From Symbiodinium natans (taxonomy: Eukaryota; Sar; Dinophyceae; Suessiales; Symbiodiniaceae): 64,000 bases of DNA. Position 1 is the stretch's first letter; each line of letters starts with the position of its first letter. The position numbers and the translations under genes were made by a program. Location: positions 243,501 to 307,500 of the forward strand of contig CAJNDS010002183.1 in assembly GCA_905221605.1 (NCBI GenBank), given 5' to 3'. This document shows positions 11,863 through 22,727 of the stretch, piece by piece. The notes under the pieces are model-generated. The model ran no database searches and was not told the origin of the DNA. It saw only the letters and a list, made by a program, of their open reading frames with translations.

Positions 11863-12363
11863 GTTTAGAGTGTAGGGGCTTAGGGTTTAGGAATTTGGGT
11901 GGGTTCGGAATTCGGGGTCAGGGTTTGGGGCTTAGAGTTTAGATCTTTTGGGAATCAGGGTTCAGGGTTTAGGGTTTTCCGGACTTAGCCCAAGCTTCCC
12001 GTCGGCAAGACGCATATTTCCGTCGGCACGGCGCGCAATTTCGTCGGACAGGGCACTGGAGCCGGTTTAGGGTTTAGGGTTTAGGGTTTAGGGTTTAGGG
12101 TTTAGGGTTTAGGGTTTAGAGCCTGCAAGACGCGCAAAAAGTAGGAAGACTAATGGCATGAGAATGGAAGAAGAAAATCACTTCCAATCTTTGTCATCGT
12201 GAGGTAACATTTTGCAGTTCTAAGGGTACTTAAACTCAATAAGGATAAACAAATCTGGGCGGGTGGGTATGTCGCCATCTCTTCGCTCGCTTGGAGTGTA
12301 TGGTTTAGGGTTTAGGGTTTAAGGGGTTAAGGGGTTTAGGGTTTAGGGTTTAGGGCTTCTCAG

Positions 12364-12418
12364 TTCATGGCCCACGACCTTCCCCGAACCTCCTGGGCAA
12401 CGAGGGAATTGGTGCACG
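12364..12418 (+). CDS. Candidate 5' exon near the PPPDE gene
   Basis: The acceptor GGCTTCTCAG lies right after a G-rich array, and the donor is GTATATCG. It reads FMAHDLPRTSWATRELVH with an ATG at its second codon. It could be the first coding exon of the PPPDE gene, but it leaves phase 1 while the downstream open frame needs phase 0. A further exon or another gene is therefore required. Confidence 0.35.
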
Positions 12419-12545
12419 GTATATCGACGCTGAAGACGACCCCCTAGATTCCTGCCAGTTCCACAAGATTTGGCCGCTCATATGGCCTTGCGAGGATGAA
12501 GGTTGGGGAGACCATACCAGTAATCATGTATGTCTTTTGTCGCAG

Positions 12546-13421
12546 CTGACCCCCCGCAGCCACGTGGCCGCAGCCTTCGTCGCAGGAGAGGCCTCTTCTG
12601 TAGTTGCTGCTGGGATCAAAGCAGAGACGCGTGAAATTCTGTTCAACACCTGCGTCAAGTTCATGGCTCTCTGCCAGCGCTGCATCTGCCGATATTGCAA
12701 TCGCAACGTCGGCGTGTTTTTTCTTCGCGGCCTGGGTGTCGCACTGAAGCGCCACGAGCGGACATGCGAGGAAGCGATGCACTTTTTCAATCAGGAAGCA
12801 GCAGACCGAGCAGAGGAAAAGGCCGATGCGCCTTCGCAGGTGGAACCCAATGTGGCACCACCTCTCGCAGATGTCGTACAGCAGCCGGATCAGCCCCACA
12901 GCCTGGACACATGTGGGCCGCGCTCTCAGCCCTCGCAGCCTACCCAGATGCCTGGCGCCAAAGTCTATCTATATATGTATGATCTTTTTGGCGGGCGGAG
13001 CATTGGCCGCATCTTCCTCGGCAAGAAATTCCAGGCCGTATGGCACACCAGCATCGTTGTAGAATGGCCAAACACCTGCTGCGAGATTTGGTATGACAAC
13101 CAAATCTTCATCTCGGTTCCTGGACTAACTCCATTTCGTACCCCGGACGAGAAGAGGCTGCTGGGAACCACCCCACTGCCTCACGTAACTATGCTCAGGT
13201 ACCTGGAAAGTCACGACGACGAGTGGACCGGCCACTATGACCTGGCGCAGCGCAACTGTGTGCATTTCAGCGACTGGGTGGCGCGGAGGCTGCACCTGGC
13301 AGCGTTGCCAGATGACCTGGTAGGGCAAGCTGAGGAAGTGCTGCGGACCCCCGTGGCACGCCTCGTCCTTGGCTTCCTGAATGTGGTGGAGCGGCTGCGA
13401 GGTGACGTAGCACGGCGGTGA
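12546..13421 (+). CDS. PPPDE-type thiol isopeptidase-like protein (DeSI family)
   Basis: The frame is open for 292 codons after the acceptor-like TTTTGTCGCAG and ends at TGA 13419-13421. The true start is upstream or non-ATG. The PPPDE fold occupies about the C-terminal half: VYLYMYDL, then VWHTSIVV with the catalytic histidine, then RNCVHFSDWV with the catalytic cysteine, about 70 residues apart. DeSI/PPPDE proteins are papain-like cysteine peptidases that remove SUMO or ubiquitin. The N-terminal ~140 residues hold a cysteine-rich segment (CQRCICRYC) and a Pro/Gln-rich linker. No intron interrupts the ORF, unlike all neighbours, which would fit retroposition. No spliced-leader relic was seen. 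The family call is strong, the substrate unknown. Confidence 0.85.
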   Translation: MTPRSHVAAAFVAGEASSVVAAGIKAETREILFNTCVKFMALCQRCICRYCNRNVGVFFLRGLGVALKRHERTCEEAMHFFNQEAADRAEEKADAPSQVEPNVAPPLADVVQQPDQPHSLDTCGPRSQPSQPTQMPGAKVYLYMYDLFGGRSIGRIFLGKKFQAVWHTSIVVEWPNTCCEIWYDNQIFISVPGLTPFRTPDEKRLLGTTPLPHVTMLRYLESHDDEWTGHYDLAQRNCVHFSDWVARRLHLAALPDDLVGQAEEVLRTPVARLVLGFLNVVERLRGDVARR

Positions 13422-14481
13422 GGTCACACCTTGCTGGCCAAGCTGTGCATGCTCCTGGCTATGTTCAAGCGAGCAAAAGCTCAGTCACAAAAATATGTAG
13501 GGGTCGGAATAATTACTAATTCTATCCCCTTAGGGTCCCTTTATACATATACCATAGCCCCCAAAACCCTATTCTCATTATTCAGGCCCCTGTATTAGCT
13601 CTTGACCTGGCAGAATCTGAGAGACCAAAGAAGTCTCGCGACTCCCAGAAGGGAAGCTATCGCGACCAGCACGTCGCCAACGGCCTCAAGAAACACAGTT
13701 TCACCCCAGACGACGAACTGCGTCGTCAACTGCTAGCTACCTACTAAGGAGACAGTCACGACATTTAAGCTCGCAAGCCGAATAAGAACGAAGAAAGCGT
13801 GATGTGAAGCACTGTCGGGAGCGGGCCCTAAGCCCATGTGGGGTTTAGGGTTTAGGGTTTAGGGTTTAGGGTTTAGGGTTTAGGGTTTAGGGTTTAGGGT
13901 TTAGGGTTTAGGGTTTAGGGGGTCTTGTAGTTTCGGGATGCAGAGCTGCGAGTTGCTTCGCTTACACGTTGGTGCTGCAACCTTTTCTTAGCCCTAAACC
14001 CTAAACCCTAAACCCTAAACCCTAAACCCTAAACCCTAAACCCTAAACCCTAAACCCTAAACCCTAAACCCTAAACCCTAAACCCTAAACCCTAAACCCT
14101 AACCCTAAACCCTAAACCCTATCCTCACAGGGCTAGGTTTGGACGTGAGTTTTGAGTTTGTACTACCCGTAGTCTCCAGCATAATTCTTATAAGGCCATA
14201 AAAAATGTCATGTCTACAGGGCCCCCCCAACCCCTGTGTAATTCTTATAAGGCCATAAACATTTAGTGTCTAGAGGGCCCCCAAAACCCATTGTTGTTGT
14301 CCCCAACGCTTAAAGCCCTAAACCCTAACCCCCCTAAAGCTCCAAAACCCTAAAACCCCTACAGCCCTAAACCTGAAAACCCCTATAAAGCCCTACAAAA
14401 CCCTAACCCTAAACCCTAAACCCTAAACCCTAAGCCCTAAGCCCTAAACCCGAAAAAAACCCAAGCCCCCACCTGGGGCAG
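13422..14481. other. 3' flank of the PPPDE gene and long repeats
   Basis: An imperfect family of unique sequence (13499-13600, also seen near 2940-3035) is followed by an unspecified stretch. Then comes a clean G-rich array (13841-13920), a 70-bp spacer and a clean C-rich array (13989-14120). Two diverged direct copies of a ~60-bp sequence starting TAATTCTTATAAGGCCATAA lie at about 14180-14290. No coding signal seen. Confidence 0.5.
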
Positions 14482-14532
14482 GTGCGACAGCTGGATCGTG
14501 AGGCAAGCTGCTTCGGAGATGTCGCCCAGATG
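14482..14532 (+). CDS. Kelch gene exon candidate (first seen)
   Basis: The acceptor is TGGGGCAG and the donor GTCAGTTC, close to consensus. It reads VRQLDREASCFGDVAQM in phase 0/0, in phase with the next exon. It carries no kelch signature itself, so its membership is inferred from phase and proximity. Confidence 0.55.
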
Positions 14533-17500
14533 GTCAGTTCTCTGCATTTAGGGCGTTTTTTAACGTTAAACACCCTAGATGGTCCCGTTTGGTGTTGAGG
14601 GTTTAGGGTTAGGGTCGGGGGTTGAGGGTTGATTTGCCGGGTTGTAGGGCTGGGTTTAGGGCTTAAGGGGTTTTGGGCTTAAGGGGCTTAGGGTTTATAT
14701 GTCGATTTCTCTGACTTCGGGCTCAGTGCAGTCGATGATGATGATGGTAATAATAATAATAATGATGATGATGATGATGAAGTTCTCTATGTCATGGACC
14801 CCCGACTAAGTAGTAAAACATGGGCACCGAAAAAAGGACACGTAGACTGCGACACAGCCCTAGAACCTACTTGTAGCACAGGGGCCTGAATCATTTCAAT
14901 AGGGTTTTGGGGTTGACCACAGTATCATTAATTATGCCGGGGCCCTGAGGGATTTGGGTTTAGGGTTTAGGGTTTAGGGTTTAGGGTTTAGGGTTTAGGG
15001 TTTAGGGTTTTAGTGATTTTTCCGACCCCTGTGGTAACCCTTACAAGGCTGTCGAAAAACCGACCGGTCAGGCTGGCATCTGGCACACCATGGTTCCACA
15101 CAACTCAAAGCTCTACCTCTTCGGAGGCGGCTCAGAACCCTAAACCCTAATTACCCTAATTACCCTAATTACCCTAATTACCCTAATTACCCTAATTACC
15201 CTAATTACCCTAATTACCCCAATTACCCAATTTCCCTAATTACCCTAATTACCCTAATTACCCTAATTACCCTAAGCCTTAAACCCTAAACCCTGAACAC
15301 GGTTCAGGGTTCAAAGTTTCGCTTTTCAGGGCTTGCGGGGACTTAGGAGCGTGCTGCCCCGCTTGGAGACGGAAGGTGCCAGTCAGCGTGCTTCAGATTT
15401 TGCCTACGCATTTGCCAACCCTCAAGCAACGCAGGGCTTTAGGGTTTAGGGGAATGCGGTATGGGCATCAGCTAAGGCGCCCTTCATCTCATTCCCCTAT
15501 ATACCTTACATAACCCTTATATAGTCCCTAGAAGAAAAACTGAAAACTAAGTACTCGTAGCCCCTAAAGAAGCCACAAAGAACCCCGAGGGTCCCTTATA
15601 AGGGTCCCTCCTTTAGCTCCCCTGATTCATGCCTAAACCCTAAGCCCCTAACCCCCTAAACCCCTAAACCCCGAAACCCCGAAACCCCTAACTCCTAAAT
15701 CAGGATGCGTCAGGGTTTGTAAGGAGGAAAGTTGACCTGCCTTCCTCACTGCATAGGCGAGGTCGGCCTTCGGGAGTGCTGGGTTATAGAAGAGGATCTT
15801 ATTCCGGTTCAGGGTTTAGGGTTTAGGGTTTCGGGTTTAGGGTTTCGGGTTTAAGTTTACAGGGCCAACCTGGTATGACTTGAAGATTCACTTGCACTCG
15901 TTGTAGGCCCTTATTCCCCTTTCTGGGGGGCATTTCGATTCCATTGCAAGCCCCCTTAAACCCCCCCCCAAAAAGGGCACCCTTTTTTTCCTAGGTTACT
16001 CTTAGGTCTGGGGAATATTTTTCTGGTTTACAGGGCCAAGCACTTGAAGGCTCAACCTCCAAGACTTTCGAAGGCCAGGCGAGGCGACAGGCCGCAGTCA
16101 CCCTAAAACCTGGTTGGTTGTCAAAATCATAATCCCTTTTGGGGTACCCTCAATAACAGGTGCCATGTTATAGCTGGGATCCAAAAAGGGACCATCATTT
16201 TGACAACCACCCTACATGAACCCAACGTGCAGCCAGCCCAAGCTTTGAAACACTTCTGTTGGGATGTTCCCCCTTATACTAACAGTCCTTAATGGGGATT
16301 ATAAAGGGGGGGGGTACTATAATCCCGATTAAGGATTGCTAGGATAAGGGGGAACATCCCAACCCTTATGCTAAGCCCTGTACACCCTATAAGACCTATA
16401 AGACCTCTTCAAACCTTAGAGTTTACGGATTTAGGGTTTAGGTTTCCATACAAACCCTAGTTCTCAACCCCAATTCGAAACCCTAAAAACCCTGCATGTA
16501 GCCTCTAAAGCCTACACAGAAAGCCCACAAACCCCAAGCCCTTTCCACCGTAAACCCATGAACGTCCATTAACCCTGTAACCCTAAGCCCTCAGCCCTCA
16601 GCCCTAAACCCCAAACCCTAAACCCTAAACCCTAAACCCTAAACCCTAAACCCTAAACCCTAAACCCTAAACCCTAAACCCTAAACCCTAAACCCTAAAC
16701 CCTAACAAACCCTATAAGCCCTGCAACATTCCCCGCCGGGTGAGGCTTCTCCGACGGAGGCGAGCCGCTTGGACAGGCGCACGTGGGAACCGTTACGGAG
16801 GTCAGGGTTTAGGGTTTAGGGTTTAGGGTTTAGGGTTTAGGGTTTAGGCTTTAGGGTTTAGGGTTTAGGGTTTAGGGTTTAGGGTTTAGGGTTAGGTGTA
16901 ATTGGGTGTTACGGCTTGGGGTCTAGGGTTGAGGGTTTCGTGAACCCTGAATGCAAGAGATTGCCTAAGAGGTAGGTAGTGAAACTCAGAGTTTGCGATG
17001 GTTCTTGCTTGGGGTTTAGGGTTTAGGGTTTAGGGTTTAGGGTTTAGGGTTTAGGGTTTAGGGTTTAGGGTTTAGGGTTTAGGGTTTAGGGTTTAGGGTT
17101 TAGGGTTTAGGGTTTAGGGTTTAGGGTTTAGGGTTAGGTGTAATTGGGTGTTACGGCTTGGGAGGCCTAGTTGCTTCGTGGCTGCATCAATCCTTGGGTA
17201 GCCCAGTGGTGCCCTGTCCAAGGTTCCCTTCTACTGTGACCAACCCCAAAAAGGGTACCCTTATTTTCATGTGGTTACGGGCCTACCAAGCATCATATAG
17301 TCCACATCAAGTTGCGGGTGCTAGGGTTTAGGGAAGGCGCTGGGAGCCGTCGGCGACCCAAGAGCAAATGACAGCTGTGAAGCCCCTAAACCCTAAACCC
17401 CAAACTCGAGCCCCTACAGCCTAAACCCTAAGCCTAAACCCTAAACCCTAAACCCGAAGCCCTAGACCCTAAACCCTAAACCCGAAGCCCCAAACCCTAA

Positions 17501-20500
17501 ACCCTAAACCCTAAACCCTAAACCCTAAACCCTAAACCCTAAACCCTAAACCCTAAACCCTAAACCCTAAACCCTAAACCCTAAACCCTAAACCCTAAAC
17601 CCTAAACCCTAAACCCTAAACCCTAAACCCTAACCTAAACCCTAAACCCTAAACCCTAAACCCTAAACCCTAAACCCTAAACCCTAAACCCTAAACCCTA
17701 AACCCTAAACCCTAAACCCTAAACCCTAAACCCTAACCCTAAGCCCTAATGTCAACCTTTAGTGGCCCCGAGGGCTTCAGAAAGATCCCTGAGCAGCCCA
17801 GACGCCCATAGGTTTTGGGGTTAAGGGTTTAAATTCCTCCCCGAACTTTGGGTCCTGTTCTAGCAGGTGTAGGTTTTAGGAAAAAGGGTTCAGGGTTTAG
17901 GGTTTGGGGTTTAGGGTTTAGGGCCCATGTTTTCAGAGATTTCGGCGTTAATAGGGTACCCCATCGGGGAATTTCATCTTAGAGGCCACATAGGATTCAG
18001 CACTTACTTGACAGTGCCAGCGGGCGGGCGTCGATCCACAGTAGAAGGGCGTATGAGGGTGCGAACGATTTCGCTTTGATGCCTTTCGGCGTATTGTGAA
18101 CCCCCAGAATCAACAATACACTCTGAACATGACACCCCGAAACCCCTTATCCCCTAAACCTCTAATTCCTTCATCTCCTAAACCCTAAACCCCCAACAGG
18201 GGGGGTAGGCTTGAACATAATGATTACCGTTAGTCCTCTAATTAACCCTTATAAAGCTATAAACAAAAATCTGTGGCCCCTCAAACCTACCATTGTAAAC
18301 ACCAAAACCCCTAATCTCCTAAACCCTAAAGCCCTGTAAGGATTATGCAGGGGACCAAGGAAACCCCAAACCCTAAACCCTAAACCCTAAACCCTATAAA
18401 CCCTTAACCCTAAACCCCGGGTGATCTGAACTTTGCGGAAAAGATTTGCAGGGCGACGCGCGCGGGGCCTACGGGCTGTCAGAGGCCGGGTGCTGCGTAA
18501 GGGCTTCTTGAGGCTATTAGGGGCTTTTCGGTGTTTTAGGGATTTAGGGGTTGTAGGGGTGTTAGGTGTTCAGGGGCTTTGTAGGGGTTTCAGGGGTTTT
18601 AGGATGTTTTAGGGGATTTAGTGGCTTAGGGGTTTTAGGCTTGAAGGGTTTAGTTTAGGGGTGCAGGGGTTTTAGGGTTTAGGGGTTGGGGTTTTAGGGG
18701 TTAAGGGGTTGAGGGGCTTAGCGGCCTAGAGGTTTTAGGGGTTTTATGGTTCAGGGGTTTAGGGATTTAGGGGTTAGGGAGGAACCCTAAACTTTAAATC
18801 CCTAAACCCTAAACCCAAACCCCAAACCCTCAACCCTAAACCCTGAACCCTGAACCCTAAACCCTAAACCCAAGGCAACCTCAGGGACCTCAGGAGCCTT
18901 CAAGAGTGAGGTGCAGGAGAGTATTCTAAAAAGAGGGGGGTCGGCTCCCCTCTCAGACCGCCCTCCCCCTGAAGGACCCAATAGCACCCCTGAACCCTAA
19001 ACCCTAAACCCTAAACCCTAAAATTCCCGCAGCCCCTAAGAGAAACCATGCGTGGGTGAAGGCCTGGGGCTCCGATGAGTTTCACGTCTTGGATCTGGAC
19101 AGCCGTCCTCTCAGAGAAGCCGCAGGGTTTAGGGTTTGGGGTTTAGGGTTAAGGGTTTGAGGTTTAGGGTTTAGGGTTTAGGGCCGGAGTGTTGATTGCC
19201 GGGACCTGAGGCCCTAAACCCTGAACCCCCTAACACTTAAATCTAGGGTTCTATATACACCAGACATAATGAGGGCCCATGCCTCGGATCCCTATAAGCA
19301 AGGGTAAGGGAACGTCCTGAGGGCCCATGGTACAACCCTAAACCCTAAACCCTAAACCCTAAACCCTAAACCCTAAACCCTAAACCCTAAACCCTAAACC
19401 TGTCGATTCCTGCCCCCCAGCCCCCCTTACCCTAAACCCCCACTCCCCTAAACCCTGAACCCGAAACCCTAAACCCTAAACCCTAAACCCTAAACCCTAA
19501 ACCCTAAACCCTAAACCCCCCCCAAGTGCTAAGGTTAAGGATTTGAGGACTTCAGGTTCCAAGGGTAGTTACATGGCCCCTTGATATGGCCCCCTTACCT
19601 TCTTTAAAGGCTTCCCTTGTATATAGAGTGTATATATATATATATATGTATCGAAGGGCCATGCAACTACTCTAAGGACTTCAGGTTAGAACTTTGAGGT
19701 TCGGTACAAGTGCGGGAAGCATTGGGCTAGCACTGCGAGCCCTAAACCCTAAACCCTAAGCCCTAAACCCTAAACTCTAAACCCTAAACCCTAAACCCTA
19801 AACCCTGAACTGAAACCTGAACCTTAAACCCTAAACCCTAAACCCAACCCCTCCGTGGCGACCCAGGCATGGAGCTTCGTCAGCTCTTTGGGGCGGGTGC
19901 GAAACCGCCAGCCGCCTCAGTTGAGGGTGTAAGGATTAAGGTTTAGGGTTTAGGGTTTGGGGTTTGGGGTTTAGGGTTTAGGGTTTAGGGTGTAGGGTTT
20001 AGGGTTTAGGTTTTGGGTTTTGGGTTTTGGGTTTTGGGTTTTGGGTTTTGGGAAGCCTAAGAACTATAAGCTCTATAAGACTTACAAGCCCTACAAGCCC
20101 CCTAAGCGCCCTAAGCCCCCAAAGCCCTAAACCCAAAACATCTCCATGTGGCTTGGCTGGGTGGACCTTTGGATGTGTTTGTCTCTTAACTACTGGGTTT
20201 AGTAGGGATGAGCTTCTGTCACTGGTTTCGGCAGGGTCTGATTAGGAAGGAACGAATGGAGTGACCCTTATAAGGGACCTTAGGGCCTTAGGGGTTACGT
20301 AGAGCAGGCTTTAGACTTAGACTTAGTTTCCGCAAGCCGGCTACACGTAGGCACCACTAGCCAGTTCTCTAAGTTTGTGTTCCTTCACCGTGTTTTAGGG
20401 TTTAGGGTTTAGGGTTTCGGGTTTAGGGTCTAGGGTTTGACCACAACATGTATCTGATAGCGTCAGCGCCTTGAAACTCCGAGCCCTAAGGCCCGAAACC

Positions 20501-22694
20501 CCTCCAGCAGTCACTCCAGAGATGCCAAGACCCTAAACCCTAAACCCTAAACCCTAAACCCTCAACCCTCAACCCTAAACCCCACCCAGGCCACAGTCCT
20601 GCTATTGCCACACGGCTACGGTGGCACCGGACTCAGCGTTCTTGAGAGGGAGCTGGGGCTCCCCCGACCATTTAGGGTTTAGGGATTCGGGTTTAGGGTT
20701 TGGAGTTTAGGGTTTCGGGTTCTGGGTTTAGGGTGTTAAGGCCCCAAGTGCTCCCACTCCCGCCCCCAGTTGCCCGGCAGTGAAGCTTAGTTAGCCTTAG
20801 GGAAGGGGAGGGGGAGAGGGGACCGCCTTCGAGGTTCACAAGAAGTTTAGGAGGCGGGTCTAGGGCTTAGGGTTTAGGGTTTAGGGTGTAGGGTTTCGGG
20901 CTGGAGGCTTAGGGTTTAGGGTTTAGGGTTTAGGGTTTACGGGGTTACAGCTCACAGAAGAACCTGGACAAGTCGAGCGAGGCTTGCTGCCTCTGCGTTA
21001 TTGTTATGTAGCATCCTTCCAAGCTGAGAGGAAGTGAATGTTTAGATAGTGCTAAGCTCGATGCTACACTTAAAAGCTCCTTTGATGACTTTGTAAGTCT
21101 ACGTAGTAACCCCTAGAAACCCCATAAGAATCCCCATAAGCTATGAGCCATCTTACTAACCCTACTTACTAACTCAAGCGTAGAGCTTCCAAGTAGGGGA
21201 ATTCAACCCTAAACCCTAAACCCTAAACCCTAAGCTCTAAGCCCTAAACCCTAAACCCTAAACCCTAAACCCTAAACCCTAAGCTCTAAGCCCTAAACCC
21301 TAAACCCTAAACCCTAAACCCTAAACCCTAAACCCTAAACCCTAAACCCGAACTCCCTTTCCCCAAGCGCCTGTGGATGTGAGGTGGGGAACAGCATGCT
21401 CGTGTTTGGCGGGTGTGGACCTTGTTTCGATCAGCTGCCCATTCTCATGGTGTACGACTTCGTCCAGGTGCCTATGGGGTTTAGGGCTTAGGGCTTAGGG
21501 TTTAGGGTTTAGGGTTTAGGGTTTAGGGTTTAGGGTTTAGGTCTCCTCAAGAATCTCTGTGGTATTAGGGTTTAGGGTTTAGGGTTTAGGGCTTTTTTTG
21601 AATTTCGGAACGTTTTAGAGTCAACAGGGCCTGGGGTTTGAAGCAACCACCCAAGGGAAGCTGAACACGTTCACTTTGTTCAGGTGTAGAGGTGAGCATA
21701 GGCTCGAGGATGTCGGGTGTAGGGCACAGATCCCTAAACCCTAAACCCTAAACCCCGAACCCTAAACCTTAAACCGTAACCCTAAACCCTAAACCCTAAA
21801 CTCTAAAACCCTAAACCCTAAACCCTAAACCCTAAACCCTAAACCCTAAACCCTAAGCCCTAAGCCCTAAGCCCTAACCCTAAACCTTAAACCCTAAACC
21901 CTAAACTCTAAAGCCCTAAACCCTAAACCCTAGACCCTAAACCCTAAACCCTAAACCCTAAGCCCTAACCCTAAACCCTAAACCCTAAACTCGAAAACCC
22001 TAAACCCCAGACCCTAGACCCTAAACCCTAAACCCTAAGCCCTAACCCTAAACCCTAAACCCTAAACTCTAAAACCCCAAACCCTAGACCCTAGACCCTA
22101 AACCCTAAACCCTAAGCCCTAAGCCCTAACCCTAAACCCTAAACCCTAAACTCTAAAACCCTAAACCCTAGACCCTAGACCCTAAACCCTAAACCCTAAA
22201 CCCTAAACGCGGACGCGCCAGGGGAAGTGGCGATGCCCTCCCTGCACTGGGCCCCAGCCTCGACAGCGGCAAGGTCATTCCGCGTGTGCCGTGCAGGCCG
22301 TTTGGAAGGGTTTAGGGTTTAGGGCTAGGGTTTAGGGTTTCGGGTTTCGGGTTTCGGGTTTCGGGTTTCGGGTTTCGGGCTCCGGTCGAATGATGCACCC
22401 TCGAAAGCCCACTAAAAAGCCCCAAAACCCAGAGCATGCAAGACCTAAACCCTAAACCCTTAACTCTAAACCCTAAACCCTAAACCCTAAACCCCAAGCC
22501 CTGGTCAGGATGACCACTGCCTCTGCATCTTCGGGGGCATCGAGCTCACCATCGAGCAGGGCATCGGCAGGGTCTCTAGGTTGGCTCTTGGGAGTGTTTT
22601 TTTTATTTATATGTTTCCTTGTTTGGGTCTATGATTGGACCCCATTTATATATATATATATATGTATATATGTATATGTATATGTATGTGTATA

Positions 22695-22727
<33 letters not shown>

